Shown: positions 9,901 through 21,544 of the stretch, piece by piece
Position numbering within the stretch: the stretch's first letter is position 1
Layout of the letters: every line of letters starts with the position of its first letter
Origin: Strongyloides papillosus
Taxonomy: Eukaryota; Nematoda; Chromadorea; Rhabditida; Strongyloididae
NCBI GenBank assembly: GCA_005656395.1
Contig: SRSI01000028.1
Span: 1,054,001-1,118,000, forward strand
Direction of reading: 5' to 3'
DNA: 64,000 nucleotides
Notes under the pieces: model-generated
What the model saw: only the letters and a program-made list of their open reading frames with translations
The model's database searches: none
What the model was told of the DNA's origin: nothing
Made by a program: the position numbers and the translations under genes

Positions 9901-12211
9901 TGTTACTTTTATTTTAAAATAAAAAATAAATAAATAACTATATTGTACGTATTCTTTCAGCAAAATTAAAACAATATATTAGTTTTTAATAAAAAATTAT
10001 TTAAGCTTTTATTTTATAACACTTCTATTTTGATGCTTGAAACAAGATAAGGATATTAATTATTTTTATTCAATTTACATTTCAATAAGGTATCAAAGTG
10101 GATTACTATTATTTAAAAATTAACAACTACCTTATATTTATTAACAACAAAGAAAATATAATTAACATTAAATCCAAGAATATCAAAAGATAATGTCATT
10201 AGTGATTTTTTAAAATATTTTTTTTGCACTTTAAATGGCAATTAGTATTATTGTATTTTATTAGAGGTACATTATTAAAAATTTTTTAACAATATCTCTT
10301 TATGTATCATTAAATAAAGGTTAAATAGAATTGATAAAAAAAATTTTAAAAACATTTATGCATTGCATGTAAATAAAATTTATCAGATTGCAATCATTCT
10401 AATTTTTAAGATAGTAAAATCGTTTGAAAGTCTTGTATAATGGTAAGTTAAAAGAAAATTATTTCTTTGAAACATTTTTTTGTATATTTTTTTTTTCATA
10501 AATGATTTTTTTTTAAATATAGTAGTATATCTTACGAAAGTTTAGTAAAATTATCATTAGGTATTCTTCCGAATATATACATATATATATCAATAATGAG
10601 TTACCTTTTGTCCAGTTACATATTCAACTTTTGTGTAAGATCATATTTATAATTTATAGTTTCTTTTTTAATTAATTTTTACTTCCTTGTTATACAACTT
10701 CCACTATAAGATGTTTTTATGTTATTTCTAATACAATTTTGATCTTCAAATTATTACTTAATTTTGTAAGCAATTTTATAGTCATATTTATATTATGAAT
10801 AAATTTGAAAAAGCCATTAATATAGTTTAATATATATCCGAACTTATTTAAAGTTTTTTTTACATTTTAATATTCATAGGTATAATAATATTTCCTTAGT
10901 CTTCTTCAATTTATTTATCATATAAATAACGTCTTTTTTTAAATATATTTTTTTGCTAAATAAAGGTATATTTATTTAAATTATTAAGATAAATTATTAT
11001 CTTGCATGTCTTCTCTAAAAATCATATTATATTTACATTGCAATTTGCTTTTTTATCATTGCACTTCATATCTACCTTTTTGCAAAAAAACATTTTAACA
11101 AATTCATATTTATAAAATAATCTAAATAAAAATTTTTTAATAGAAATGTAAGGCATCAAAAACCTTCTTTAATAACATAAAATATACTGTATAATTGTCT
11201 TTTAACCAATACACTAATAATATCTTTCAAAGCAAATTTTTTTTGGTTAACTAGATTTTTATTTACTTACCATGTCTATACAACTTTCCATATAGATATC
11301 ATTAATGTAGAAAATTAAGACCATTAAAAGGATAGAATTTTTTATCAACTTAATTATAGGTATTTTCTAAAGTGCATGTTGAAATGATTTTTTTTAGAAT
11401 AATTAAATGCCATGATGTTAAAAACTACAATTTCATTTTAAATATAAAAAATTTTCTAGTATTATTCTTTTATCCCAACAACTTTTATGAAACTTTTGTA
11501 GAAGAAAATTAAAAAAAGTTTTTTTTGAAAAGTATAGATGATTTTTGATTGTTAAATTAGCTTTTCCGTGAAAATGAGATTAAAGAAATAACATAAAATA
11601 ATATAATTTTATTGGTAATTCAAAATTATTAACAATTCTTTCTCATTTCCCATTTTTTTTTCTAACTTTTTCTTCATTTTCCTCATATTTATGATTCATT
11701 TTTTTAAATTTCCCATAAATCTTTGAAGATAAAAATATTATTTTAATTCTTAATATTTATTTGCCGTAAATGCTATTTTTTAAAAATTTTTTGTCATAAA
11801 ATGCAATATGTTATTAATTAAAATGTCCAAAGTTAAAATTAAACTTTTTACAAAATTTTTATCCTTTAAATATATTGTTTCGTCATTTTTATCGTCACAA
11901 ATACTAAGATGTGGTTAAATATTCTACTAAGTATTTATTTACAGATTAAAAAAATATATTACTATTGCAAATATATATACACATAATATCATTTGTTGCA
12001 CTTTTCATTTGAATAATAAATATTGTTGTTTATTAAAAAAATTCTGTTTTTTCAATATATCTTTTAAAATTCCGTTAATGTGAAAAACATTCATTTTAAA
12101 CTTTTTACAAATATAATATCTCATAAGTCTTATTGACAAAAAATATGTATATATATTTAAACATTTCTTTATAGATTTCAATATATAAAAATTAAAGAAA
12201 TATATTTTATA
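6980..12211. other. 5.2-kb gene-poor AT-rich region
   Basis: Long A/T tracts with no conserved gene. A 60-codon open stretch at 7757-7939 (ATG GAT CCA..) and a 102-codon hydrophobic stretch at 9331-9639 were examined and not accepted. The 7500-7900 part is noticeably less AT-rich and may be a relic of inserted DNA. Confidence 0.4.
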
Positions 12212-12979
12212 ATGAGACTAAATTTTTTTGTTTCATCTGATGATAAATCATTTGACATAAACACAAATGATAGTATATCAAATAAAGATCAAATTGGTTT
12301 TTTAACACTTTGTGGATTCACTATTGTAATTTTGTGCATTATTCATGAAGCTATCTGTAGAAACTTTGTACCATATTATATAGAAACAGATGTATGGGAA
12401 ATGGATCAGTAAGTCTTCTTAAATTGAATTTCAATTAAAGTAAAAAATTACCTTTTTAGATTTTGGAAATTTTTTGCTACAACAATGTATGATTCATCAA
12501 GTTATTTAATTATAGGAAAAATTTTTCTAATTTTATATTCAATCGCCATACCATTTATACATTATAACAAAGGATCACATAACAAAAGTGAATGCTTTTT
12601 TGAATTTATAAAAACATTCTTTCCATCATTATTTTTCTTATTATACTGCATCATAATATTTGATGCTTTTTCAATGCAACCAAATACCCTATTTTTATTT
12701 ATATACATGGGAGTTCTTTCTCTTATTGGCTTCTTTTATATCAATTTTGAAGTTACTTCATTTGTCATAATACTTCTAGTAACATTTATAACTTCAACAT
12801 TTACAATGATGTTAAATAGAATACTTTTTTGGATATTTATTGGTTCATTTACAACAATTGGTTTGATGTTAACAATTAATGTTAATTGGAAAAAAAGTAT
12901 TTCAAGGAGAGTTTCAAAGAGAAATAATAATGAATATAAAAGTATTTCTGGGGACTCATTTTTTACGGAGTACATTTAA
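12212..12979 (+). CDS. Polytopic membrane protein, unrecognised (238 aa)
   Basis: Exon 1 (12212-12408) and exon 2 (12460-12979) are joined by a 51-nt intron (GTAAGT..TTTTTAG); the codon CA|A spans it. The product has a polar N-terminus of about 30 residues, about six hydrophobic segments (IGFLTLCGFTIVILCIIH, SYLIIGKIFLILYSIAIPF, FFPSLFFLLYCIIIF, and three more) and a basic cytoplasmic-type tail (KKSISRRVSKRNNN). Several Asp and Ser residues in the first loop could be glycosylated or extracellular. No family motif was recognised. It may be a diverged nematode-specific transporter or receptor, but it lacks seven clear helices. Confidence 0.6.
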
Positions 12980-15492
12980 CAAACAAAAAAGTATCTAAAA
13001 TATATTAGAATTTCAATACTTACACTGTGAAATTTTAAGCCAGCAAAAATACTTATGAATTTTATTTATATAATATTGAAAGCGAGATTTTTTTAATATT
13101 TCTAATTTTTGATATGTAAACTTTTAAAAAAGAAGATCTCAATTGAATACATTGAAATGTTGGAAAGAAATTCTAGTCCGAAATAAATAAAACACTTCGA
13201 AAAATATGTTAATTTATTGTGCTACCTGTAATTTGTTCTTCATATACCAAACTTTTTGATCAAATGCTCCAAAAATATAAAAAAATAAAATGAATTACTT
13301 TTAAACTAATTAATTAAACATGCAATATTGTTTCATAGTAAAATAAATAATTTAATTCAGATTTTTAATACATTTTTTCTCTAAAATAATACAGTTGAAA
13401 TTACATTGATTTGCAAAAAACACCAACTCTACATATCTCAAAATAATACATTTTTATTTGAATAAAACTTTTGAAATATTTTGTAACTTTTGTACCTGCT
13501 ACTTTATCATCTAACAAAAATATTATACTTATAATATTGATAATTAATGGAAATTTCTATAAATATTTGTTCATTTACTATGAAAATCATGTTTTCTTTT
13601 AGCTTTCCAGTTAAAGTGCAAGTTTTTTACTATTTGGCAAACTTGTTTTGTTACCACATATTTAACAGTGCATTTTTCCTACATACTTTTTGATAGTAAC
13701 TTTTTAACTAAAGCTAATCATTGTTTATGTTTTTTACTTATAAATATATAGTTATTGGAATGGAAAAATACTAGGTAAATTAATGTGAATAAAATTCTAC
13801 AATCTGTATGCTACAAAGTTTTGAGAAGATTTTGTCCTCAAAATATTATGTATAATATTAATTACAAATATTGGAAAAAAAGTATATGTTGATATTAATT
13901 AATGTTCAAAATAAAAATACTATGTGCGGACACCATAATATTAGAGATTACTACTAGAACTTTTTAATTAATGGTATTCCATTTGATATACTATTGCAAA
14001 AATCATCTGCAAATAATTGTGTTGATAAAGATTAATATAAACACATTCCCAAAGTATTTGGTGATGATTCATACTTTTTGGAGAAAAAAGTGCTTCTTTA
14101 TGCTTCACTTCATAGTTCACCGATAATTTTTAGTAAATTTTTAAATTATTTAAAATATAGTTCTTTATAATTTTTTTTGATCTGATAATGTCATATAAAT
14201 AATGTTCTTAAACATTAAATTAAACGATAAATATTCTAATTTTTTGGTTTAATATGGTTAACATAACTTTAACTACAATATATCTAAATTAATTTAATTA
14301 TTTTATTTTAATTTTCGATAAAAAAAAACTATTTGGAATGTATTTTAAGAATGAAGTACGTCATCGCTTTTTACTGATATTTTCCATTAAACTTTCAGTA
14401 ATTTCATACCAAAAAAATTATATATAAACGATTATGTTTACTTAAACTAATTAAAAATAAACTTTAAATGAAATATTCAACCGGAACAATTCTAAATTTT
14501 ACAAATCCTTTTTAGACCAGAAATCATCCATGTGTTGAAGCATTTAAACTTCATCTATCATAGTAGTTGTTTGTTATTACCTGAAAGCCTCATAACTGTA
14601 TTAAAAAATGGCAAAAAAATTTAATATTTTGGTTTATTTGCTTGCTATCTAAAGTATAGTCTAATTTTGGACAATTATCTATCCACCTAAGACTTTGCTA
14701 TCTGGCGAAAAATTAGGTTAAATTAAATATCTCTACATATTTTTTAAATTCAATTATAACTACTAGAAGTGTTTATTTTACCTCAATATAGATTGAGGAA
14801 AATCTTCAACTAGTTGATTCTTATCTCGTTATAAAGTGATTTGATAAAGTGTACTCCTAATACTTTAGATACTTAGTTTAAAATAATCTTTATCACTATT
14901 GATAAGTGTTTCGAAAAGAATTGCTGTTAGTAGAAATGGTAATTAAAGAGATTAACTTTCACTATACCACTCAAAACATAAAACATCGTGCCATATTTCA
15001 TATATTTTACTGGTTATAATGGAACTCTACTCCACAAAAATCAAGATATTACTGGTCCCGTACGGACGAAAATCCATACAGGACTGTAGATGTTGGTGAA
15101 TTAACGAGGGATGAGAGTGTGCCATCGTTGTTACTTCTATTCCAAATTTCTTCTTACCATAGTGATTTCTATTTTTATATTCTTATGATATATTTTTTTT
15201 GTAATTTTTTAAAAGTACGTAAAGTTATAGCGATTTGTATTTTTAGAATGGTTAATATTTAATTTATATGAGTTGTGATAATGTTATTTTGTATAGAACA
15301 AAAAGATGTGTAAATTTACAATGGAATAGTTTAATAATAAATTTTCATTTATTCTATCAATATTATGTATTTATAGATTAATTTATCATTAATTCCATTA
15401 TTTAAAATTAATGTATATCTATATTATATCATCTCAGAAAGTATTAGCCAATTTTTTAAAGTACTTTTTCAAGTTAATCTTTTATTTTTTAG
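12980..15492. other. 2.5-kb AT-rich intergenic region upstream of IPO13
   Basis: No accepted gene. Bases 15020-15262 form an open stretch of 80 codons without ATG at its head and with richer base composition (WNSTPQKSRYYW..); it could be a gene relic. The promoter of the importin gene should lie near 15300-15490. Confidence 0.35.
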
Positions 15493-18475
15493 ATGGAACA
15501 GGAAAAACTTAATTTTATTGTAAATAGCGTAACTGAATTTTACTCATGTACCAATGAACAAAGGAGAGCTGAATTAAATGATATTCTTGTTCAAATTCAA
15601 TCAGGTTAGTGATTTTTCTATTCTTCTTTTTAAATAGTATAAATATCGTTATATAGATCCATCTTCGTGGTTATATTCTTTTGAACTGTTGATTGGAAAT
15701 TATGATTCATCATGTAAACATTTTGCCTCATCTCTCCTTTATACAGTACTTCATGATAGTTTTGATGATGTTGCATTCAAGGCAAATGAGATAAGAGAAT
15801 TTCTTGTAAATATACTAACGAACTCACATCATACATTACACTTTGCTGTTTACAATAAATTAACATTATGCTTGGCGATTTTTATTTTATCAACAATGCC
15901 TGATATATGGGCAAATCCATTCGAGGAATTAACTGTTACTTGGTCTACAACACCAGAATTATTAATGAAAGTTCTATCTGATGTTGCTATAGCTTTTCAA
16001 ACAATAAAAGTGCCATTACAACAAAGAAATTTAGTCAAGAGTACATTATTAACGAAGTCTAAGGCTATCATTGATATTACCAGAACTATCTTGTGCGCAC
16101 CTGATACAACACCAACAATACAAGTTGCTGGTATTGATTGTGTTGAAAATTGGATGAAATTACCGGGAGCTTCACTTGAGGACTGGCAGCATGTCTTCTT
16201 TATTGTCCTTGAAAATAAGATTGACGACAATGTCACTTGTTCTCGGTTGATTACAGTTGTCTCTGAGAATAAAGAAGTAAGAGCTTACCCAAAATTTTGT
16301 ATTGCATTTATGGAGTTTCTTGCAACTAAGTTAACACCACGTTTTTATGATAATATTAAAATGATAAATTTTAATGATTTTGAGGATGGTGATGCTGAAA
16401 TGATTTTAGAGGATGTTTGTAGTCTCATCAATTCAATTGTCGTCTTTATGACTAATATTGTAGATTTAGTAGTAACTAATGAGAATTATCATGCAAGATC
16501 TTTACCATTATTAACACAAATATGTGAATTTTTCTCCTCTATTTCCAATTTCCCTCAACCATTCCCATCAAAAGAGACTTTCTCTGATATACCATTAGAA
16601 TTTTGGTGTAACTTTAGAGATGCATTATCATGCACCAAGAAACAAGAAGTCAAACAAGCATTCTTAAAATATTTTGCTCAAAATTTATCATATGCTATTG
16701 TTAAAATGTCTTTACCGTTAAGAAAAGAAATGTTATCAAAACAGGAATATGAAAAGTTTGAAACATATAGGATTCATAGAGCTCAAGATAGTATAACACT
16801 TTATGATTTAGAACCTGAAGAAACAATTAATTTTTTAATTAAATCATTAATATTATCGTATCAAGAGGGTGATTTAATTAAAGCTGAAGCAATTTTATAC
16901 TTGTTTGATGATATATCGGATTATTTTAGTGATACAGAAAAAGAACATATAGAGACATTCTTAAGAATTAATATGGAATTTTTAAATTCTGGTGGAGTAA
17001 AAAGTTTTAATACTTATGAAGAAGTTAAAAAGAATTATGGTGAAAATCTAATGAATAGTATAACTAAATTTTCATATCTCCTTTTTAGCGACGGTTATTC
17101 TGATGACAATATGATAAGAAATGCTCTTGGTATAGGGCATTATTTTTTGATCTCCCATCCTGAAACAACATCATCAGCATTGAAATATATGTTAGGGCTT
17201 GTTGAAAGGCAACATCCATCATTATTACCAATAACTGATACAATGATAGGTGTTTGTTACACATTTTTCCAAAATGAAGACCTACCTGAGGATGATAGAA
17301 TAGATGCAATGAAAATTATAGGATATCTTTTATCAATTAGACCATTAGAGTTTGTCTTACAAAGTTTAGATACATTAGTATTACCAAGGATACAATTTTT
17401 GAAACGTTTTATAAGAGGCGAAGAAGATATTTCAAAGTATAGTGGAAATGAATTTGAGAAAAAAGTTTTATTCGAAATTAAAGTTATTGCAGCAATAATC
17501 AAAACAATCCAAAAGAAGAATAAAAATATTGAATCTAGTGAGACAGTTATTAATGATGCAAATGGAAGGACAGTAATAAATTCACAAACACAAAGAGGTT
17601 ATAAGAAAGAGCCATCTAATCCTGAGATTCTCTCAAAAACATCACCAGTATACATGATATTATCAGAATTCGCTGTTGATATACCATTATTACTACAAAA
17701 ATTTTATACAAATGAAAGTTTAATGCAAAGGCTTTGTGAACTTTTAGTATCAGCACTGACATCTCTTAAGGAGGATATTGTACATTTTGGAGAACTTTAT
17801 GTCAACGTTATTGATACTCTTATATATGTTCATACTAGAATAACATCACATTTGGCTAAACATTTTATTATTGTTACTTCAAGACAAGAACAATTATATC
17901 CATTAATAATTAATAAGATAAATTATTGGTTTGGTAAGGTTGTTGAAGGAAATGTTACTTTTACCAATGATGACGACATAGTTGATATAATTGATCTATC
18001 ATATCATATTATGAGAAAAGGATCAATAATGTTACAATCAAGTACCCTTCAATCAGAAACAGCAAACTTTTTAAGGAGTGTTGCTATGATATGTATATTG
18101 ACGATAACAACAGATAATACTAATGCTAAAAGAGAAGCAGCATTAACACTTAAATATTGGGCTAAATGTGTTAGAGATTCACCAACAGGAATTATAGGAG
18201 AAATGGTTAGATCAATAATACCTCAATTAATTCCACCATTAATAAGAGAGATTCAAAGTAGATACACATCACAGAATGTTTTAGATGCTATAACTGACAT
18301 ATTATATACAATTTTTACTCTTTATAAAGAACAAACAGCAGAAGTTTTTAATCAAATGTATCCTGGGGGTTGCGATGGAATGATAGGACAAATATTTAAA
18401 ACTCCTGGTACCATGAAATCATTTCAATTAAAAGTAGGAATCCTTAATAAATCTGTCAAAAATGCCAAAGTATAA
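15493..18475 (+). CDS. IPO13: Importin-13-like nuclear transport receptor
   Basis: Exon 1 (15493-15604, MEQEKLNFIVNSVTEFY..) and exon 2 (15657-18475), joined by a 52-nt intron, encode about 976 aa, close to the usual size for importin-13 (about 960). It is a karyopherin-beta that carries cargo across nuclear pores under Ran control. The N-terminus has the importin repeat pattern (DPSSWLYSFELL.., CKHFASSLLYTVL). The segment STMPDIW..LMKVLSDVAIAFQT-KVPLQQRNLVKSTL corresponds best to importin-13 rather than transportin-3, its closest relative. The whole length is helical-repeat-like with no breaks. TTTTTTAG immediately precedes the ATG, suggesting spliced-leader addition at 15492 or a 5' UTR intron. 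The gene converges with MCTS1, with 123 bp between them. Confidence 0.87.
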
Positions 18476-18598
18476 TTTATAAAGATATTTTATTTCTTAT
18501 CTTTTTAATTTAATTTACATACTTCTCCTTTACCGTTATTTCTTCAGTAAATAAAAAATAAGATTAACAATTAAAGTGTTCCAATAGAACTATAGTTC

Positions 18599-19147
18599 TT
18601 AGGCAGTAACTAATTTCCATAAGCCATCATTAAGATAATGAATTGTCTCAATGCCAATATCTTGATTTTTCTTTATAATATCCTCTGAACTCATCTTCAT
18701 AGATCCAATAGCTAAAGCATGATCTTTTCCTTCTGCCATAACAGCAATAATTGTTCCTTTATCCAAACCTTCAGTAACTTTACCTCCTGGACTAGTTAAA
18801 CCTGGGCACATAATATTAGAACCATTGAGAACAAACTTTATTGCTCCTTTGTCAACCTGTTGATGGGGTAGAATGAAAGGATATTTGTGAAGAAGACGTA
18901 ACGTTGGAAGGTAGGTATAATCTCTAGGTTTAATAAATAATACATCACCTGTATGACCGACAATTAATTCAACATGATCCTTCAACTTCACTAATTTGAA
19001 ATTTTCCTTCTTTGGAAAGATATCATCAACAATTTTCTCAACTTCTGGCATTGCTTCAATTATTTTTCCTTTTATTCCTTTTTGAACAGAATTTTTTAGC
19101 TGTTGACTTCCACTTATATCTTCAGATGGAACAAATTTTTTAAACAT
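18599..19147 (-). CDS. MCTS1: MCTS1 / MCT-1 translation re-initiation factor
   Basis: Single-exon gene, 182 aa, matching the family length of 181-182. The N-terminal MCT-1 domain is followed by a C-terminal PUA domain. The segment PTLRLLHKYPFILPHQQVDK and GAIKFVLNGSNIMCPGLTSPGGK are nearly invariant in animal MCTS1, as is IGIETIHYLNDGLWKL at the C-terminus. The protein pairs with DENR to promote recycling of post-termination 40S subunits and re-initiation. Start is the only Met, MFKKF, as in orthologues. Identification is secure. Confidence 0.96.
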   Translation of the reverse strand: MFKKFVPSEDISGSQQLKNSVQKGIKGKIIEAMPEVEKIVDDIFPKKENFKLVKLKDHVELIVGHTGDVLFIKPRDYTYLPTLRLLHKYPFILPHQQVDKGAIKFVLNGSNIMCPGLTSPGGKVTEGLDKGTIIAVMAEGKDHALAIGSMKMSSEDIIKKNQDIGIETIHYLNDGLWKLVTA

Positions 19148-20441
19148 TTTTTTATCTTTAAAATATCTTAAAATAGAAACAAAAACGATAAATAAAAGTA
19201 GGAAAAAAAATAGTGACTAATAAAGATTGAAGAATATATTGTAATCTCTGGAAGTCCTTTTAAGAAGAAATTTGGTATGTAGATCCCTTACAAAATTTAA
19301 ATTATTTTATATTAGTAGAGCAAAAACAATAATCAAAAATTAATGTATCGTGAAGTTAGGTTGACAGCGAATATTTAATAATAGAATATTGGAACGATGT
19401 TTGTTAAGCTGAGCCAATTTTTAGAATACCAGTGATTTTTGGCGAATCGTTGAATAGCACGATTTTTTTTTCATATAAACAGTATTTCTGAGCATAAATA
19501 TGCAAAGTGAATTAGATGTGTATTTCCAGATATTCGCATTCATAATTTTGCTTATTTCTAAGGTAACAATATAACATTATAGTCCTTTTGTAGGAACATA
19601 ACTGAGTTAAATATTTCATTGTTTTCATAAGAAATTTGAATTCTTGACGAGGTTATGAAGTTTCAAAATTGAAGTACATTTTTGGGCTTCAAATGAATGT
19701 AACTTTTTTATATATAAAGATATTTTCATTATTGTTGCTGATAATCGAAAACGACTTTTTTTAGTACTTTTTCATTTTGGCAAGACCATTTTCAAAATTT
19801 TATTTTTATATAAAAAATAGGCCTTATGATAAAATAAAGGGGTAAGTAATGATACTTTCACATTGATAAAAGAAAGAAAAAACTAAGAGATTTTAATAGC
19901 TTTGTTTTTCGAGTGGCCCTATTGAAACAAGAAAGTACTAGATTTTTTTAATATATTTTAATGATTTAAATTTTTATAGTATTTTTTGTACACTGTTGTT
20001 TTTTTTTATAATATTATAATCATATATTGTCCAACTTCTTTTTACTACGTATTTCAAGATCTTCTTGGAAAGTCAAGTTAATGTAAATTTATAGAAGATT
20101 TATGAATTAATAAAATTTACAAATAATGTACTTTCAAAAACGAAAGAGATTATTTACTACTTTTATTTGACTAAGCATTCAATTTTTACGTCCATTTATG
20201 TTTTTGAAAACTTACTGCCATTTTTAAATATGCAAAATTTTTTAATTTTCCAGTTTTATTTCTTGAAACGTAAAAAAATTATGTATATAAGGTATCTAAT
20301 TATAATAGTACAATGTAAATATGAATTATTTTCCAATATTTTTTTATTTCAAATTGAAGAAGAATACTTTCATTATTATTAAAACAACAGATTATTACCT
20401 TATTTAAAAAATTCTAATATTTAATTAAATGATTGAAAAAA
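19148..20441. other. AT-rich intergenic region with one MITE
   Basis: Apart from the inverted-repeat element at 19764-19938, no gene is supported. An open stretch at 20167-20382 lacks a good start and looks random. Confidence 0.4.
19764..19938. mobile_element. Short inverted-repeat element (MITE), TA-flanked
   Basis: Ends TA-GTACTTTTTCATTTTGGCAAG and CCTATTGAAACAAGAAAGTAC-TA are imperfect inverted copies over about 25 bp, and the differences between the two ends are almost all transitions. Possible TA duplication at 19762-19763 and 19939-19940. The termini resemble those of the 909-bp element at 34528-35436, suggesting one family. There is no coding capacity. Confidence 0.5.
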
Positions 20442-20855
20442 CTAATATCCACAGTCATTGATAATTTCAGTAGGAGAACATGTAGAATTGTGGATACAAC
20501 TTGATATTTTCTCTCTTTTATCAACTGTATTACCTTTTGTACAAATTAAACACCTATTTCTGATCTCCTCACTTTTTAACAAACTTCTTTTAGAATTGTT
20601 TAATGAATCTCTCTTTGAGTTTCTATTGACTGATTTTTTTGTACTAATTTGCTTTTTTTCATTTGAACAATTTTCCATTGGAGAATATTGTTTCTTGGGG
20701 TCACCATATTTCCCAATATTAATAGAAAAATTAATTTTGTAATCACTTAGAATAACATCATGATTCAATAATTGATCTAAGATTTTATCTATAATTCCAG
20801 AGGCCTCAGATAGTGGAATTTTCTCAACATGAAGAGAATTTTTGTTACATTCCAT
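20442..20855 (-). CDS. Hypothetical basic protein (137 aa)
   Basis: Single uninterrupted frame from MECNKNSLHVEKIPLSEASG to a Cys-rich tail (RCLICTKG..SSCIHNSTC..NDCGY). The N-terminal 45 residues could be a short helical domain (ASGIIDKILDQLLNH); the middle is Ser/Lys/Asn-rich and probably disordered. The five C-terminal cysteines include C-x2-C spacing but no full zinc-finger pattern. No family recognised. Ordinary codon use and an AT-rich promoter region upstream support a real gene; extra exons are possible. Confidence 0.5.
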   Translation of the reverse strand: MECNKNSLHVEKIPLSEASGIIDKILDQLLNHDVILSDYKINFSINIGKYGDPKKQYSPMENCSNEKKQISTKKSVNRNSKRDSLNNSKRSLLKSEEIRNRCLICTKGNTVDKREKISSCIHNSTCSPTEIINDCGY

Positions 20856-21544
20856 AGTAAAAATTAGTCTAATTTATGTTTTTCTAACTTATATATATTA
20901 AAAAAATTATTAAGATTTTAAGTTTATTCAAATTAATAGTTGAGTTTTAAGGAAAAGATGAAAATTATCGCATTATAAATTATTATAAATAATATTAATA
21001 TTCTTATTAGCACGTTATTGAATACAAGAAACCAATCATTATAATATGAATGAATTTTAACTTGTAAATTTTATAGTAATTTGTTTTGCTAACAAATTAT
21101 ATTATACAAATTAAAAAAATCGTTGAAAGATGAAGTCTACGTTAAATATGCGATTTTAACATATGACGTGACTAAAGACAATTTATGACATACTTTTTTG
21201 AGAAAAAAATATACAACAAAAGAGCTATCTTCATCAACTATGGAGATAAATAATTAATATGTACGGAATTTTACACCAAACATTTTTATACTTCAAATGT
21301 TCAACTATCCGAAAATAAGAAGTTTTACTTTTATTTATCTATTTATTCCATATATTAACAAATAACATACTTCCCCAATATCTTTTTAAAACATTTGTTA
21401 CTACTAAAAACTTTTACTTTGTTTATATCACTGCGACTTTTTTTCTGTACACTTTCACATCTAATAAATTTTTCTAAAAATTATATTTCTCAATAAAACT
21501 ATTAATAAATAGATTATATCTAGAGAAAGGGTTAGCTTTATGAA
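20856..21544. other. Divergent intergenic region
   Basis: Lies between the divergently transcribed genes at 20855 and 21545 and presumably holds both promoters. No specific site recognised. Confidence 0.35.

Noticed and set aside
20167..20382. 71-codon open frame
   Set aside because: No ATG at the proposed start, composition of random A/T-rich DNA.
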